From Hymenopus coronatus (Eukaryota > Arthropoda > Insecta > Mantodea > Hymenopodidae), in NCBI GenBank assembly GCA_030762935.1, contig CM060900.1, positions 403,147,632 to 403,211,631 of the forward strand: 64,000 nt of DNA. The letters are read 5' to 3'. How positions within the stretch are numbered: the first letter of the stretch is position 1; each line of letters opens with the position of its first letter. A model generated the notes under the pieces. The model made no database searches, was not told where the DNA came from, and saw only the letters and a list, made by a program, of their open reading frames with translations. This document shows positions 50,336 through 62,866 of this stretch, piece after piece. The position numbers and the translations under genes were made by a program.

Positions 50336-51177
50336 CGCACGACCTAGCCAGCAACCACCAAGGCGTATTCCCCTGGCAAAGCAAGCAGAGTTTAGGGATT
50401 GTTAGAAGGCAATGAAACCTAAAGGAATCATTGAAGAATCCCAACAGCACTTTGTGCTCCTTGGCAGTCTGGTGAAGAAGAAGAACAGTGAGCTAAGCTT
50501 CATGTGGACTACAGGAAGCTGAATGTTGTCACCAGCAAAGACTTTCCCCTAGCACTGGATTGAATACACCCTGGACATAACATGCAAGTGCCCAGTGGTT
50601 CTCGACTTTGGACTCAAAATCAGGATATTGGCAAGTGGTTTTATATCCCTGAGATAAAGAGAAGATTACATTCTCAACAGGCAAGGGCTTTGAGAATTTA
50701 CGGTTATGCCCTTTGGCCTCTGCAATGCTCCAGCCACCTTACAGCATCTCATGAATCTGTGATGAAAGGGGTTGAGTTACAATGCCCACCAACTATCTGG
50801 ATGACATTTTGTGAACAAAAACATTCAAGACCATCTCAAGAATCTCACCAAGATACACACAAAGGCTACAGACACTTAAACTGAAGATGTAGGCAAAGGA
50901 GTGACAATTCTTCTTCAAGAAGGTGAACTGCCTACTTGGATCACATAGCATTACTATCTGGGTGACCAAGACCTGGAGAAGTCTCAAGCAGTGAGAGATT
51001 GGCTTCTTCTGAATGACAAACAAAGTTTCCTGGATCTATGCAGCTATTACCACTGGTTTTTCAGAGGTTTCTCCAACATCACAAAGCCTTTCACTTGTCT
51101 GATGGAAGAGCATGATCCTTGAGAATGTGACTGTGCCCAGCAGCAGTTAAAGTTGCACATATTTGAACAGCTTGTTT

Positions 51178-51667
51178 TGTAAGTCATAGCTGATTGTCAT
51201 GCATTGTTACACCTGCATGAGTGGACACATGTGTAATCGGCATGTTGACACCTAAGCTGTGATAGTTGTGCCTGCATGAGTGGACACAGGTGCTGTCAGC
51301 AAGTAATTTAACATCGAAGTATGCATTGTTTAACTTGTGTGAGTTTGTGACATATAAGATAGTTTGTATGTACAACTCCTTCTGAAAGTTTCATACCATG
51401 TCAGTGACAGGTATGAAAGGAGAGAACAAGCCCTGCAGAGAGTTCAGCTTTAACTGGGAATTCCTAGCCTGGAGAATTTCAGTTTTGATGGTAAATTCAT
51501 AGTGTGCAGTAGTAGCAGTCATCACAGTTACCATCAAAAAGAAACTATATGAAGAGTTGTTGCAAAGTATCAAAAAGAGACAGTTATTTGAAAGCAGATA
51601 TCTATTTTTAATCAATTAAAGAAATAAAAAGCTGTTTGTTGGAGTTATAAAAACAGTTTTCTTTACA
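51178..51667 (+). repeat. 3' LTR of Gypsy element B
   Basis: It starts TGTAAGTCATAGCTGA and ends ...TTTACA, about 490 bp. The 5' LTR is about 90 bp shorter, mainly for lack of the 'gaatttcagttttgatgg…' stretch. LTR divergence is high, so the element is old. Confidence 0.75.
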
Positions 51668-52714
51668 CTATGCTACTTGTGCATCCCTCTGAGTTAACCA
51701 TAAGTATATTTTCATACCTTGTCCTCTTTACCATACTAGAAGCTGGAGCAGATGTACCAAAATCCTTTTAATCTTTACTAGAGGTGTAGTCCTAAAGAAA
51801 ATATTGCAAAAGATGTATTTCTTTCAATGCACTGCATTCTAAGAATCTAAATTAAGAATCTCACTTAGAGCTATTTTTATTTTTAAAGATTCAAATAAAA
51901 CCAGATTTAGGTCTACTGTGCTTTTATTGCCTGTTTTTGTCTTCTACCTTCAGAAGAGACCAAGTCCATAGTGCTAAGATATGGCAGTGTGAGTGGATTT
52001 ATAGATATATTTCTTTTGAAGCTGGACAAGGAAAAGGCAAGGTAACAGCTACTTGTATATTATGCATGGTTTAGCTGGAACCATGTTAAGGAAATCTTTG
52101 AGAGTCAGTGTCATTGCCTTTACTTGAAACTTTTTGACTAAATATTGAATATTCATAAAAAGTTATATTAATTCATTGCAATTAATTTAAAAGTTTGATA
52201 TTTTTTTAAAAAGAGAACAGAGATTCTGCTCCTGACTTTACTTGTGCCTTCTTCTGAAACCCTCCTTCTGACCTACAAACACCTGGTGTTGAATACTCGG
52301 TCAACATGTTTCACTGTATCAGTTCACTGAAGTTACAAGAAAGGACTCTCCACAAATGTATCATTGCGAGCTGTTAAAGTTGCTGAGGACATCAGCCATC
52401 CCTCCCTTGGATGGATATACATTTGAGTCTGGAGGTGCTGCCAGCAAGAAAAATATGCCAAGAGCTCCCACCATTAACTTCTACTCGAGTCTAGAGCTTA
52501 TGTAATGGCCCGGAATCCAATATGTCCAGCACCTTTTGGAATTGGTGAAATTCTTAATACAATTCTTCTTTGGCTGTAAATATTCCAAATTTAACTTCTG
52601 CTGGGTACTTATTACTTTATCTTAGATGTAGAGGGCAGTAAATTTAAAACAATCATGTAAATTTTTCTGAAGTGTTAAATACAAAATATTAATTGAATCT
52701 AAGAGGAGATTGTA
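51668..52714. other. Intron, no feature
   Basis: No recognised coding, repeat or RNA signal. Confidence 0.4.
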
Positions 52715-52722
52715 TGTGAGTG

Positions 52723-52806
52723 AGGGTGAGAGGGTGGGGGTGAGGGGGGAGTGAGGGGGAGGGAGGGAGGGGGTGGGTGGGTGAGTGAGTGTGTGTGTGT
52801 GCGCAC
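52723..52806. repeat. G-rich tract and (GT)n
   Basis: Many runs of three or more G separated by short T/A spacers (52723-52782) are followed by a (TG)n run. Four or more closely spaced G-runs satisfy the simple G-quadruplex pattern on the plus strand, the template strand of KDM5. Confidence 0.85.
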
Positions 52807-52894
52807 GTGGCATCAAAAATTTTTCTTCAATGTAGTCGGTCATTCTAACAGCTGGATCTGGCCTGATATTTTGTTCTTGTGGAGGCACTTTTTT

Positions 52895-52899
52895 TTCTC

Positions 52900-52931
<32 letters not shown>

Positions 52932-52935
52932 TCCC
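52895..52935. repeat. (CTTT)n microsatellite
   Basis: About ten CTTT units, 90 bp from the G-rich tract. Confidence 0.95.
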
Positions 52936-54581
52936 TCATGCTATAGCTTGCACAGAGGAAATGGGTGTTCATAATGCGCTGCTCTCCATTGCTGTTCATC
53001 ATATACATTGGAGTATTGTTGACCCATGTTGCCTATTTGCAATTAGTTTTCTGCTTTGCTTAACCTCTCAATCAAGTGTTTCATTTCTAAACTAGTAACT
53101 CTCTTACCATGTTTAAAACATCTCAGACAGATAACCTATCCATTATAGCTCCTGCACACATCAGATCCTTTACAAGAAATGCAAGCAAGAGTAACACCTG
53201 GCAAAGAAAGTTTTCTGAAAATATTTAGCTTTAATAACAAGAAAATCTCAGGTATTTTGACATCCATAGCAGTATCTTTCAATTGTTTCAATAAAGATAG
53301 TTAAGACAGAATAACAGATGTTTCTATTTAGTGCACTTCAAGATAACTCAAAAAGCAATATCATTACTAGATATAAGACATAACAGTAACAAATTTTGTA
53401 GCTATAGCAGCATAATTCCTTGGTAAACTTTAAAACTAGAAGCTATTGGGGGGAATTAAGGCATCTAAATTCAGTAAACATGCACATACTGCTTTCAGCC
53501 TCTCTGTTTATGCAAGAACTTCAACCACTGTTCAACCAAAATAGATTATGTATTACATTTTCTATAGGATTCAGGTAATAATTTATGGACAAGGCAAAAA
53601 GCTTCAAATTTTTTTGAAAAAGCCTAAATCTTAATGTACAAGCATAAAAAATGTCTGTAAGTAATTCCAAGAGCTACCAATATTAATCTAGATTGAAAGT
53701 CAAACATTCACCTACCTTGCCCTTAATGGATTTTATGCTTCATCTTTTTACAGAGGTGAAAATGTTACTTATCACTCTTAACTCATTTTAAATTCAGATA
53801 TTGTGTGTTAAAGCAGCTTAAGTCTAAGCTGAACTCAATAACCTTCACCTTTAAACAATATCTTTTAAAATAAAATTCATACATTCACAAACATTAGACA
53901 AGACCTGAATGACTTCCTAGAATCTGTAATTCCTAAGCTCATGTTTGCCTTTATTCCATGAAGCACAACAAGGGTTTGTAAAGCATTCTTGAGTAAAAGT
54001 AGGTACACTATATGGCACATTATCATTGATGGCTGAGGATTACAAATAACATATATAATATGAGAACCAGTTCCTTTAATACAATAATCACTTGAAAACT
54101 CTGGTTTTATGTAAATGAGCAAATTGCTTCCAAGAGGGAAGCATTTAAGTTTGTCATATCTCTTAGAAAACCATTTAGGCTGTAAAAGAATGTTCTCCTA
54201 ATTGTTTCAGAGGAGTCCAAAAGCTCTATCCTGCCAATGTCAATTAGCTAACTTCTTCTCAGAATCTACTTAATATATCTCTCGTGTGTATATGTGTAAA
54301 GTCAGATAAGTCAAAAAAAACTCATTTTGAGATAATTGAATTTTAAAGTTTAAACAGTTGTGATAAATCGCTAAATTAACTCACTATTACATTTTAGATA
54401 CAGGTGATTAGTTTGATAAAAGGACATTGCGTTTTCAACTACGCTTCCTGCTTTTAAATTTTAAGTATCTATAATAAGCTATAGAAAAAAATGCTGCACT
54501 AAATAGTTTGTACCTGTCCTACTTTACACAAGCAAAATGTAACATAACCTCTTTTGCACAGTTTTATGTGTTACTATCTAA
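52936..54581. other. Intron, no feature
   Basis: AT-rich sequence without recognised exon, repeat or transposon. Confidence 0.4.
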
Positions 54582-56122
54582 CCCTCCATGGTTACACTTA
54601 TTTGAAGGAACAGTCACACTGGGATCTTACGGACCACACATTTTATTTGACATTATTTCATATATTACCCGCAAAACTTGTATTTATTTAACATTATCAC
54701 TCAGGCAATCATTGAAATATATTACATGCATGCTCAGAAACAAATACAACTAGAACAGACTATAAAATGCTATTCAGATTATCAAGCAAAATTGTTGTAA
54801 GTTCTTAAGTTAATTAGTTTTGCTCAATGTCAATAACAATTATACAGTTGCATTTAACCAATATATTGCATCAAAAGGTGTGCCATCAAGGAAATAAAGT
54901 TGCACTTATCATTTAAAACTTGAATTTGCAGACTCAATTTGCACATTCTAAGCACATCTGTATTTAGCAGGCTTTGATACAATATAAACCCTGTAAGTAC
55001 ATTTTCCTCTAAAGGAAAGTAATTGATCGTCGATTGTACAGTGTTCAAAGGGCATGTACAGTTGTCTGGAATTCTCTACTAGTTTTTCCCAGATGTTTCT
55101 TATAGCAGCTAGATTATCTGTTGCTTTTCTTATGTCCCTGGTGTTTTTATCACTCAAATCTAATACAAGAAGCATAAATTTGAAATGCTGAATGCTCATT
55201 GTGACCATAAATATTGTTTGTCCATATTTCAAAGACCACAATTCTTCCACATCTGTGTGGGGAGTTTTCTGAGCTCCAGAAACATAAACAAACCAATAAA
55301 CGCTTTAATCTCTAAATAAGTGGTGTCACTATGATATGACTGGCAAACAACAGACAGTTGCTTTCTGTTTATTTCTTCATTAGTTCTAAGGACAATTCCA
55401 AATACTAGCATCCATCAATAAGTTCCAGGCTTCTAAGGGAGTTTGAATATTTTTGGCTGCACCTCTAGGTCCTGGCAAATGCATTATTATATTTCTTCTC
55501 ACTATCCTACCACAGCTTTCGGGCCCTTATGAACTCCATACATAGCCATTCTTTCTTTTGGGGAGGTTTCCTGCATGATGTATAATAGTCTTACAAATTT
55601 CTTCACCACCCAGTTCACTGATGGAATCCAAATGAACTTCGACAAAATCAGGATCATTATCTGAAGAGTCATCACTTCCATAGTCCTCAGTTCACTGCCC
55701 TCTTCATCCAGAACCTCTTTAATGGCTTTCTCAATCTCTTTTGTAGTTCTTAAATGCTGTTTGAAGTTCTCCATTTATCTAAAAGTAGCAATTATATCTA
55801 CTTTTAGAACTTAGTTCACTTTCTATAAGGCTATAACTGCTGACTAACTAAATGAAAGAAAAGGTACATACCTGGAACCACAAAAAGTACAAACTCAACT
55901 GTCACAAAAGAGTATTTTGTACCCCAGAATATGCAGCACTTTCTTTGTAACCTTCCTGGGAAAAACCCATAACGACTAATAGGTGTAGAATGGTACAATA
56001 GTAGCACAAGAATATGAACCTAATTTGTGTTACCTGACAATGCTTTTGAGTCATTGTTGAAGGAATGGCAATAAAAAGAAAATGAGGTGGAGTATTAAGG
56101 ACCCCAGTGTGACTGAAGAGGG
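54582..56122 (-). mobile_element. Short degenerate piggyBac element with asymmetric terminal repeats
   Basis: The right end is TTAA (56123-56126) adjoining ccctcttcagtcacactggg on the minus strand. The left end is CTAA (54578-54581), then ccctc and, about 24 bp further in, cagtcacactgggatctta. Thus the inner 14-bp repeat is 2 bp from the tip at one end and about 24 bp at the other, the asymmetry known for piggyBac. The transposase remnant (55774-54948) shows 'MENFKQHLRTTKEIEKAIK', 'GIVLRTNEEINRKQLSVV', 'FIGLFMFLELRKLPTQMW', 'QHFKFMLLVLDLSDKNTRD' and 'HCTIDDQLLSFRGKCTYRVY', including the first Asp. The C-terminal half is missing. Confidence 0.85.
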
Positions 56123-56514
56123 TTAACTAACAAATATGTAGATATTGCATTTAGTTTTGTTTCCGTAATTGTATTAGCTTCTCCAATAATTAAAGTATTG
56201 AATTATGAGCTTTGAAATTCCAGAAGATGGTACTTTAATATCTAAATTCACCAAACCCACACCAGATGATGCTACAAATACTGAGGAAGGAAAAAAATTG
56301 GAGAATTAGATTAATCAACCAGTAACTAAAAATGTGGATGATAGGTCCTTGAAACAGGACTTAGTAGTCATTTGGAAATGAAAAAATACTAATATTAAAT
56401 GATTATTTATTCATCATAATTTTATTATTTACCTTACTGTGTACAGGTTCCCATGATTTTAAATTCAAAACCGAACACAAAAACAGAACTACAAAAGTAA
56501 TATGAACTATTATA

Positions 56515-58473
56515 CGAGTGTCCCAGAATTCGACCACATAAATTGGCAGGATTGTAGAGGGGGATCCAAGATAAACATTTTGAGATAGGGAGCCTATGGG
56601 CAGTGGGTTCCAAATTCTTTGCTACAGCATAAAATGTATAAAGGGTTAACACTGCAGTGGACCATAATATGAACATCTGGTGAAAATGGTGGCATTATTT
56701 AGTGCCATAGTAGGCGTGTGAGCATTGCTACAAGATGTTGAGAAAGTTGAAGATTGAAGCCACCATAGACACCTTTAGTTTTATGTTGTTTCCTTTGTAT
56801 TTTTTGATGAGCCATTCCTATTTTGTTGCATTACATAATATGATATATTCATACAGACAACTAAAATAAATGTGTACGACTAGCATCCAAGTGCAACAGA
56901 GAATGCTTGAATAACAATGGCATTTAATGCCTGAATCCCTTGAAGGAGTTTCTGAAATAGTGCATCATACATTGATGTGTTAGATAAACATTACAATTGT
57001 GGGTACAGTTCACAATTTACAAAACAATTTTATCATGTGTCAAATAAACTTCAAATGAAATAAAAATGAACTAGCTCCATAGTAAAACAAGTACCTACAT
57101 AAAATTAATCAAGAACTATGTACTAGTCAGGAAAGTGCATTCACATTTTCATCTCTACATGAAAGTCAAATAAAAAGAGACTTTGAGAAATATTACAATA
57201 TCCAAGTACAAAATACAGCAGGTCACCAGAGGAACTATTCAATGTGACAACCTGCAACATCCCTGCAGATGTTACACTGACAAAGAAATGAACCTTGCAC
57301 ACTGTCAAAAATTCTAGGAGTGTTGTGAACCTCACCACAAGCAGCTAAAGTTGTGTCAGCATTTGTTCATCTGATTCAACGGGCATCTGGTAAGCGAAGC
57401 TCTTAAGCATGCACAATGGTACCACATGGCATCAAAAGGCACATGAGCTCAGAAATTCACAGCTAAGATTAGCTTGGGATGTTAAATTTGTGTGATCTCA
57501 ATTACCCACCTCATTGAAATAATTTCTTTCCTTACACATAATGTGTATTACTTTTATAATATGAACACAATGTTTAGCAATTCATGGCTCTCACAATGGC
57601 TAAGTGTGGGCATTAGACAAGATTTTCAGAAGTACATTCTTGCAGGACAGCAGTAGCTAAAATGGTTAAAATGACATAATATCTACATACAAATAAATTC
57701 AAAGTACCGCTGTTCGAATCTATGCAATGATCAGATTTTTCTTATTCCACCCCAAAAACATAGTTTAGTTACTACATTTCAAAGCACACATTACATAAAT
57801 GTTTTCAACAAACCTAATTGTTTTATTGCATTAAACTGCGCAGGTTCTTTGATAGTTACTGTACTTAATATTGAGAGTTAGGAAGATATTATTCACAATC
57901 TTTTGAAAGTAATTTGCACTGGAGGATTTATCATCTTGGCTTCAGAAATGTAAACTAAACATTTAGTGCTGCTAAAATTGTGTACCTCTTGGAGAAAAAC
58001 AAGAAAATTAAAAAACAAAAAATGGAATCTTCAGAGAGTGGTGCAAGCAAAGTTGGTATTGCGGAATTCAATGATCAGTGCTATACTGACTCTCCCACTG
58101 TATGTTAAAGCGAAGTGCTCTTACTAACTACTATGATCTGAATCAACTGAACTGTTATAAGCGGCATGCATACCTTCAAAAGATGGGAAATACTGCCAAA
58201 GTTGCAAGTCCAATAATTTTAAATATTATATGGATCGTGCACCAATAATGTATTCCTTAAGACTACTGGCATACAAATGAGGCATTCTGAATGAAAATAG
58301 GGCACACATGTCCACATTCTTTTAATTTATGACTATTGCTGTGCAACTCATAAAACATGCCATAACTTTGACATTTGGCAAAAGGGACAATAGGTCCCTT
58401 ATCTCAAACTGTTTATCTAGGATCCTTCTACAATCCTGCCAATTTGTGCGGTTGAATTCTGGGACACCTCACA
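56515..58473 (-). mobile_element. Tc1/mariner-type element with about 85-bp inverted repeats
   Basis: The left TIR (56515-56597, gagtgtcccagaattcgacc...) and right TIR (58385-58473, inverted) match over 80 bp with some differences. TA lies outside both. A minus-strand transposase tail is recognisable at about 57330-57235: 'NTPRIFDSVQGSFLCQ', then 'CRDVAGCHIE*', the typical end of this superfamily. 'FDAMWYH' near 57440 may be the second catalytic block. Most of the protein is unreadable. A plus-strand tRNA-like sequence lies inside. Confidence 0.75.
57645..57735 (+). ncRNA. tRNA-like pseudogene (Pol III boxes)
   Basis: A-box-like 'gtagctaaaatgg' and B-box-like 'gctgttcgaatct' are about 55 bp apart, followed by T5. 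Cloverleaf pairing was not convincing, so this is more likely a SINE head than a working tRNA. Confidence 0.35.
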
Positions 58474-59039
58474 TACAGAAAAGCATGGATTTTTGTTTTT
58501 AATCTGAACTGAAGCAACAAAGACTTAATCCTTTGATCCAATACGTCTATTCAGTTATGCAGCATAGATTTTTCTTTATTCAGAAACATGCAACACCTTC
58601 ACATACATGTGGAAACATTTGCATATTATATATCCTACTATAGAATATAATTTTAATGTCTCCTTCAACAAGCTTGACTACAACCAAAATAAAATAGCTT
58701 ACCCAGCAATTAAAACATCAAAAGTTTTATATATACCTACTAATAAAACCAGTGCTTCTTACCACAAGCAGCCAACATGACCCAAAGCATAACATATTCT
58801 TTCATGCAACAATTAAGACAGTTCTATAGTTGTTAGCAAAATCTTTAGATTAATGTTTAAAAGATTAGTAGGTAATAGATATTTAATGACCTAACTATAC
58901 TCACATTTCAAGGATGGTATGTTGGGAAGTTCATTTGGGGCTTAAAGTCTTCACTGTGTTGTGTTAGTGACTGAATCATTCTCTACAAAATGCAAATGGG
59001 AGGGGGGAAGAAAAATAGGCATACTCAGGTCTCACTTAC

Positions 59040-59189
59040 TGGGTCATATTCGTAACTGACATTTTTTCCTCTTGTTGATTTGCTTTTTGGTTTCTCTTCT
59101 TTGCGAGGATGGTAACCAGCCATCTTGGGGCCAGCTCCATAAAATTGCAATCGTCGAAGTTCTTTACTTTCACTCGTATCAGAATCATC
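59040..59189 (-). CDS. Kdm5: KDM5 exon, linker before PHD1
   Basis: This 150-bp exon encodes 50 residues in phase 0. It starts DDSDTSESKELRRLQFYGAG and ends SYEYDP, with a basic, lysine-rich stretch between. The 'RRLQFYGAGPKM' core is a conserved KDM5 segment between the ARID and PHD1 domains. On the minus strand the donor is cca|gtaagt, a perfect consensus. The chosen acceptor is tcttcccag|gat; another AG nine bases upstream is possible and would add three residues. The frame stays open to a methionine at 59225, but that stretch looks like intron. The exon joins in phase to the PHD1 exon 14.5 kb away. The acceptor is the only uncertain edge. Confidence 0.88.
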
Positions 59190-62100
59190 CTGGGAAGACT
59201 GAGTCAGATAGTTTTGATAACTCATTATTTCAAGTGCAGGTTCTGAATTATTTTACTAGGAGTGTTACATAACAATATTGATTCTAGTATACATTAACAT
59301 TCGAGAAACTTATTTTGTTAAAAAAAAAATTCTTTATGCAAATCAAACTGAGGCCATGTAAACTTTAAGGCTATTTCTAATGAAGTTATGAGGTGAAAAG
59401 AAATTAAAGCTCACACAATCTCTGGGAAAAAATCTATGTAGTGCTGTCATATATTTCCTATAAAATTAAACAGAATGAATAAAATGACTTCTTAGCTTTT
59501 ATGTAAACATGTGCTCTTGAAATGATTAAGGTATTCTAATCTAAACTTCCTCAAAGAAAGAATGACTGTCACTAGTAGACCTAAATCAGCTTGGCTTTCT
59601 GAAGACAAATGGTGAGGTTGATAGACTCCTTAAACAATGATTGTAAAATGGTGTCAGTTGCCTTTAAGATGAGAAAGCATGAAGCACTGATTTTGATCCA
59701 GAGTATGGAATTGATTGGTCATTGAAAATAATGTGGTATATCAACAAGGAATTGTTAATTATTATGAACCATATACCACAACATGTCAGCTATCAAAGTT
59801 CAACAACTTCATGAACTTGGAAAGCCCTGAGAACAAAATAATTTTCAAAGTTCCCACAAGCAGTGCTCTTCAGTTTTCCCATTGGAAAATTATCTACACT
59901 GGAATTGACAACAGTGAAGATGCCTATGAAATATCCTCTCTAAATTTTAAGTGAAACAATAAGAGTGAGTTAAAATCGCCTCATCTACCTTATAATAAAG
60001 TTATGTTTGAATAAGAAAATGTGTAATGAAACAAACAATTAATAAAAATAAAATGAGAAATACATGTATGTTCTTCTACTGCTAAGGGAAATGTTGCACC
60101 GAATATTAACACAAAGGCAAAATTTTGCATAGAGAAGTTATGCATATTCCTTAAACAGTCTCGCCGTTCTGTCTCTACTCTATATGTACTAAAGCTGTAG
60201 GAGCCTTGGTCCAAGCAGAAGTTAGGCAGGTATAGCTTTCTACACATGCAGTCACTCAATTTTGAGGAAATGTACAATACATAACTACATGGTGTATGAC
60301 AACATTACACTGTCATTTTTTCACAGATAGGCAGTGCAAATGATCAAGCACAACAAACACAGCCAACTGTGTGACACTAATGCAGTGTTTTGATGGTGGC
60401 TGCAAGTGAAATTTAAATGCTCATTATGAATTATTTTGAAGAAACCAAGTAACAGCATCTAAAGCATAAATAATTTAAAATAAAATTCTCAAAACAATGC
60501 AATAATGCCCATTTACATAAAACCCCACATGCCCTGATGATTTAGTATTCTGTCATTTCCAGAAAAATACATAATGCATAGTTTACATGAGTTTCATTAC
60601 TGAAAAGTTTCTATTTAACAAGACATCTCATCTTATTGAGAATACAAAGAAAGATAAATCTTAATTCTAGCTTATGCTAAATTCTTTGTTAACATTCAAA
60701 ATTAATCTATATAGTCAATCCTCCTTTTATCATATCTCACTTAATGCTCAAAGTGATAACTCCCAACTTTATTCATATAAATTAAACAGTATATCTCCCC
60801 CCTCCCCACCTCAACTGCAATGGCCTCTCATGTTTTTATGTACAAATTTGAATTAAATCTATCGTGCAGTTTTAGATCAATATGGTATAATAATAATCAG
60901 CACAAAATGTAACTCTTGTTAATCTAATGGAATGTCTATAGACACTTTTCTTTGCAACATAACATGCATGTGCAACAATGACTTTTGAAGGAGATTTTAA
61001 ACAATATAGCTGAAATAATATTAAATGTAAGTTCATCCCTTTTTTTGCATTACAACCAAAATTTGCCCAATATACTATATTAGTAAATATCTTAGAAATT
61101 ACTAGAAATAAAAATTACATGTTCCATTTGTTCCAATACCAGCCAAGTTCTTTGAGCATTAAATGGAAAAGCCTTCTATGTGAACTCTGTACCCCAAAAA
61201 GTAATTTCAGATTTGTATTCTGAGAAGTCATCAAAAGGTTTCTTTCTATACTAATTTGACTTAATATTGGTGTACAGGTGTGTTTAAAGTCACTATATAC
61301 TTCAGTGATTAGTTATTGAATATCTCTTTCTGACAGGTAATACCAAAATACTAACCAAAGCAGAATAAATGGCTTTTGTTTCTGATTGTTACTAGAAAAA
61401 TATATCTCTGTATGTTGGAAAAAATTTTGTAATCCAAGTTGGAATTTAATGGGAAGGGATTATGAATACTATTGTTCCTCAATATGGGACACCACTCGGT
61501 TTTGCCATCATTTTTTGCAACTACCTAAATCAAGCTCTTCCCAGATGAGTTAGCACATGCCAAGGCTGTGAATCCTTGCCCACTAGAGCTCACACTCAGG
61601 CTTTTTGCTTGGGAGTTTATCTAATCTAAGGTTTACCAGGTGAAGATCCATAAAATTGGGCAATTAAACCAACAGATTAGAGCTGCAGTTACTAAGACTA
61701 TATAGCTATGCTTAAGAAAAGTTTAGGTTTGTAGTGGAGCACTGCCAGGTTGCAAAGACTGTATTACCCAGCCATGAGGGAATCAGGGCACTAACCACTT
61801 CCTACCCTCCAGTACTGCACCCTACTTGTGATGCTTGTAATGGGCAGTCAGGTATTGGCCCAAATTCAGGCTGATGCACAATCAATTTTTGTTTTGTGGA
61901 GCACTGGTGATTGTGTCTATAAATGCAAAGGGATCACATGGAAATGTACTCAAATTATATCCCAGCATGACAAATGTTTCAGTAATGTTGCATATTACAT
62001 AATAAAACCTGTTTAAATACAAAATGTATAGAGGCTTAATAGTTGCCACAACCTCAGGCTTTTATTTATTCAAAAATGTAATCACAAATGTCACTGCTGG

Positions 62101-62866
62101 AACAGCTATTAGTTCACACATACTTTAATGAACCCTTGAATATATCTGGTTATTTCATCCCCACTTATATGCTAAATTGTTTTCACGAATTTGACCCCAT
62201 TTACTGAATTAAAGTCATGCTGACATTTCTTCAAATAACTGTATAATATAAAACTACAATTTTATCCTTGCATACAGCCACATCTGGATCAAGCCCTTAC
62301 AAAAGGAATCCATAAGCTGAAGGTGGTGCACATGATTCTAAGATCAAAGCCACTCCCAGAGTTTGGTGTTGAATCGGTGAGTCAGTTTTATGGCATGTTT
62401 CTTGCAATCCACATCTACTTACAAGTCTTTCTTATAAGAATGAAAATCAGAAAATAGGAGCTATTTAGACTGAGACAGTCATATAAATTTAATGAAAACT
62501 AAGCATTAGTGAGATAGAATAAACAAGTACAGCTTGTGTCCTATGAACAATGAAATCATAAAAATACTTAAAAATAGGGAAACAGTTGGGCCTTGGTTAC
62601 ATTACTAAAAAATTAGTAATACAGAATTCGCCATTATAACAGTAACTCCTCCTCAGCCACATCATATAGAGTAAGTCTTTCATAAAGATGCAAATATTTT
62701 TTACACATTTTATCCTGAATGCTTGAAGGATGATTATAAAACCTCTTTCTTTACTTAGTCCTCTCTGTTCAAACTAGAAAAAAATCAAACTTGGAGCAAA
62801 ATGACCAATTAAATTATTAACAACCCAATCCACATTAATACTGTGTATTTTATAGAAAATCCAAGA
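59190..62866. other. KDM5 intron upstream of the 59 kb exon
   Basis: No further KDM5 exon (ARID or JmjN wording) was found on the minus strand. No recognisable transposon was seen either. Confidence 0.5.

Larger units (their letters stand above)
47843..51177 (+). mobile_element. Gypsy element B internal region: gag, protease, partial RT (broken)
   Basis: It starts with gag 'MEMMKTLLTEIKNM' and a heptad repeat region (48111-48214). Gag core follows with 'KPCKFNGTSTSKS', 'FNAIASHNQ' and 'AEEEVAQLTASLQGW' (48460-48660), then a CCHC knuckle 'CWGCGEPGHLEDC' (49060-49100). A protease-like 'EDIILGLDPSG' lies near 49460. RT pieces are 'FTVMPFGLCNAPATLQHLM' (about 50700-50755) and 'YLDDIL' (about 50795). 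RNase H and integrase are missing before the 3' LTR, so a deletion removed them. A SINE is inserted at about 49995-50335. Many stops are present. Confidence 0.8.

Noticed and set aside
47440..51667. Endogenous retrovirus with envelope
   Set aside because: Two LTRs, gag and partial RT are visible but no envelope-like frame. RNase H and integrase are deleted, so an ordinary Gypsy retrotransposon explains it.
52622..53008. Frames with KERKKERKKER or PPPHSP runs
   Set aside because: Produced by the CTTT microsatellite and the G-rich tract, not by a gene.
61740..61815. A-box-like 'agtggttagtgcc' on the minus strand
   Set aside because: No acceptable B box follows at tRNA spacing.
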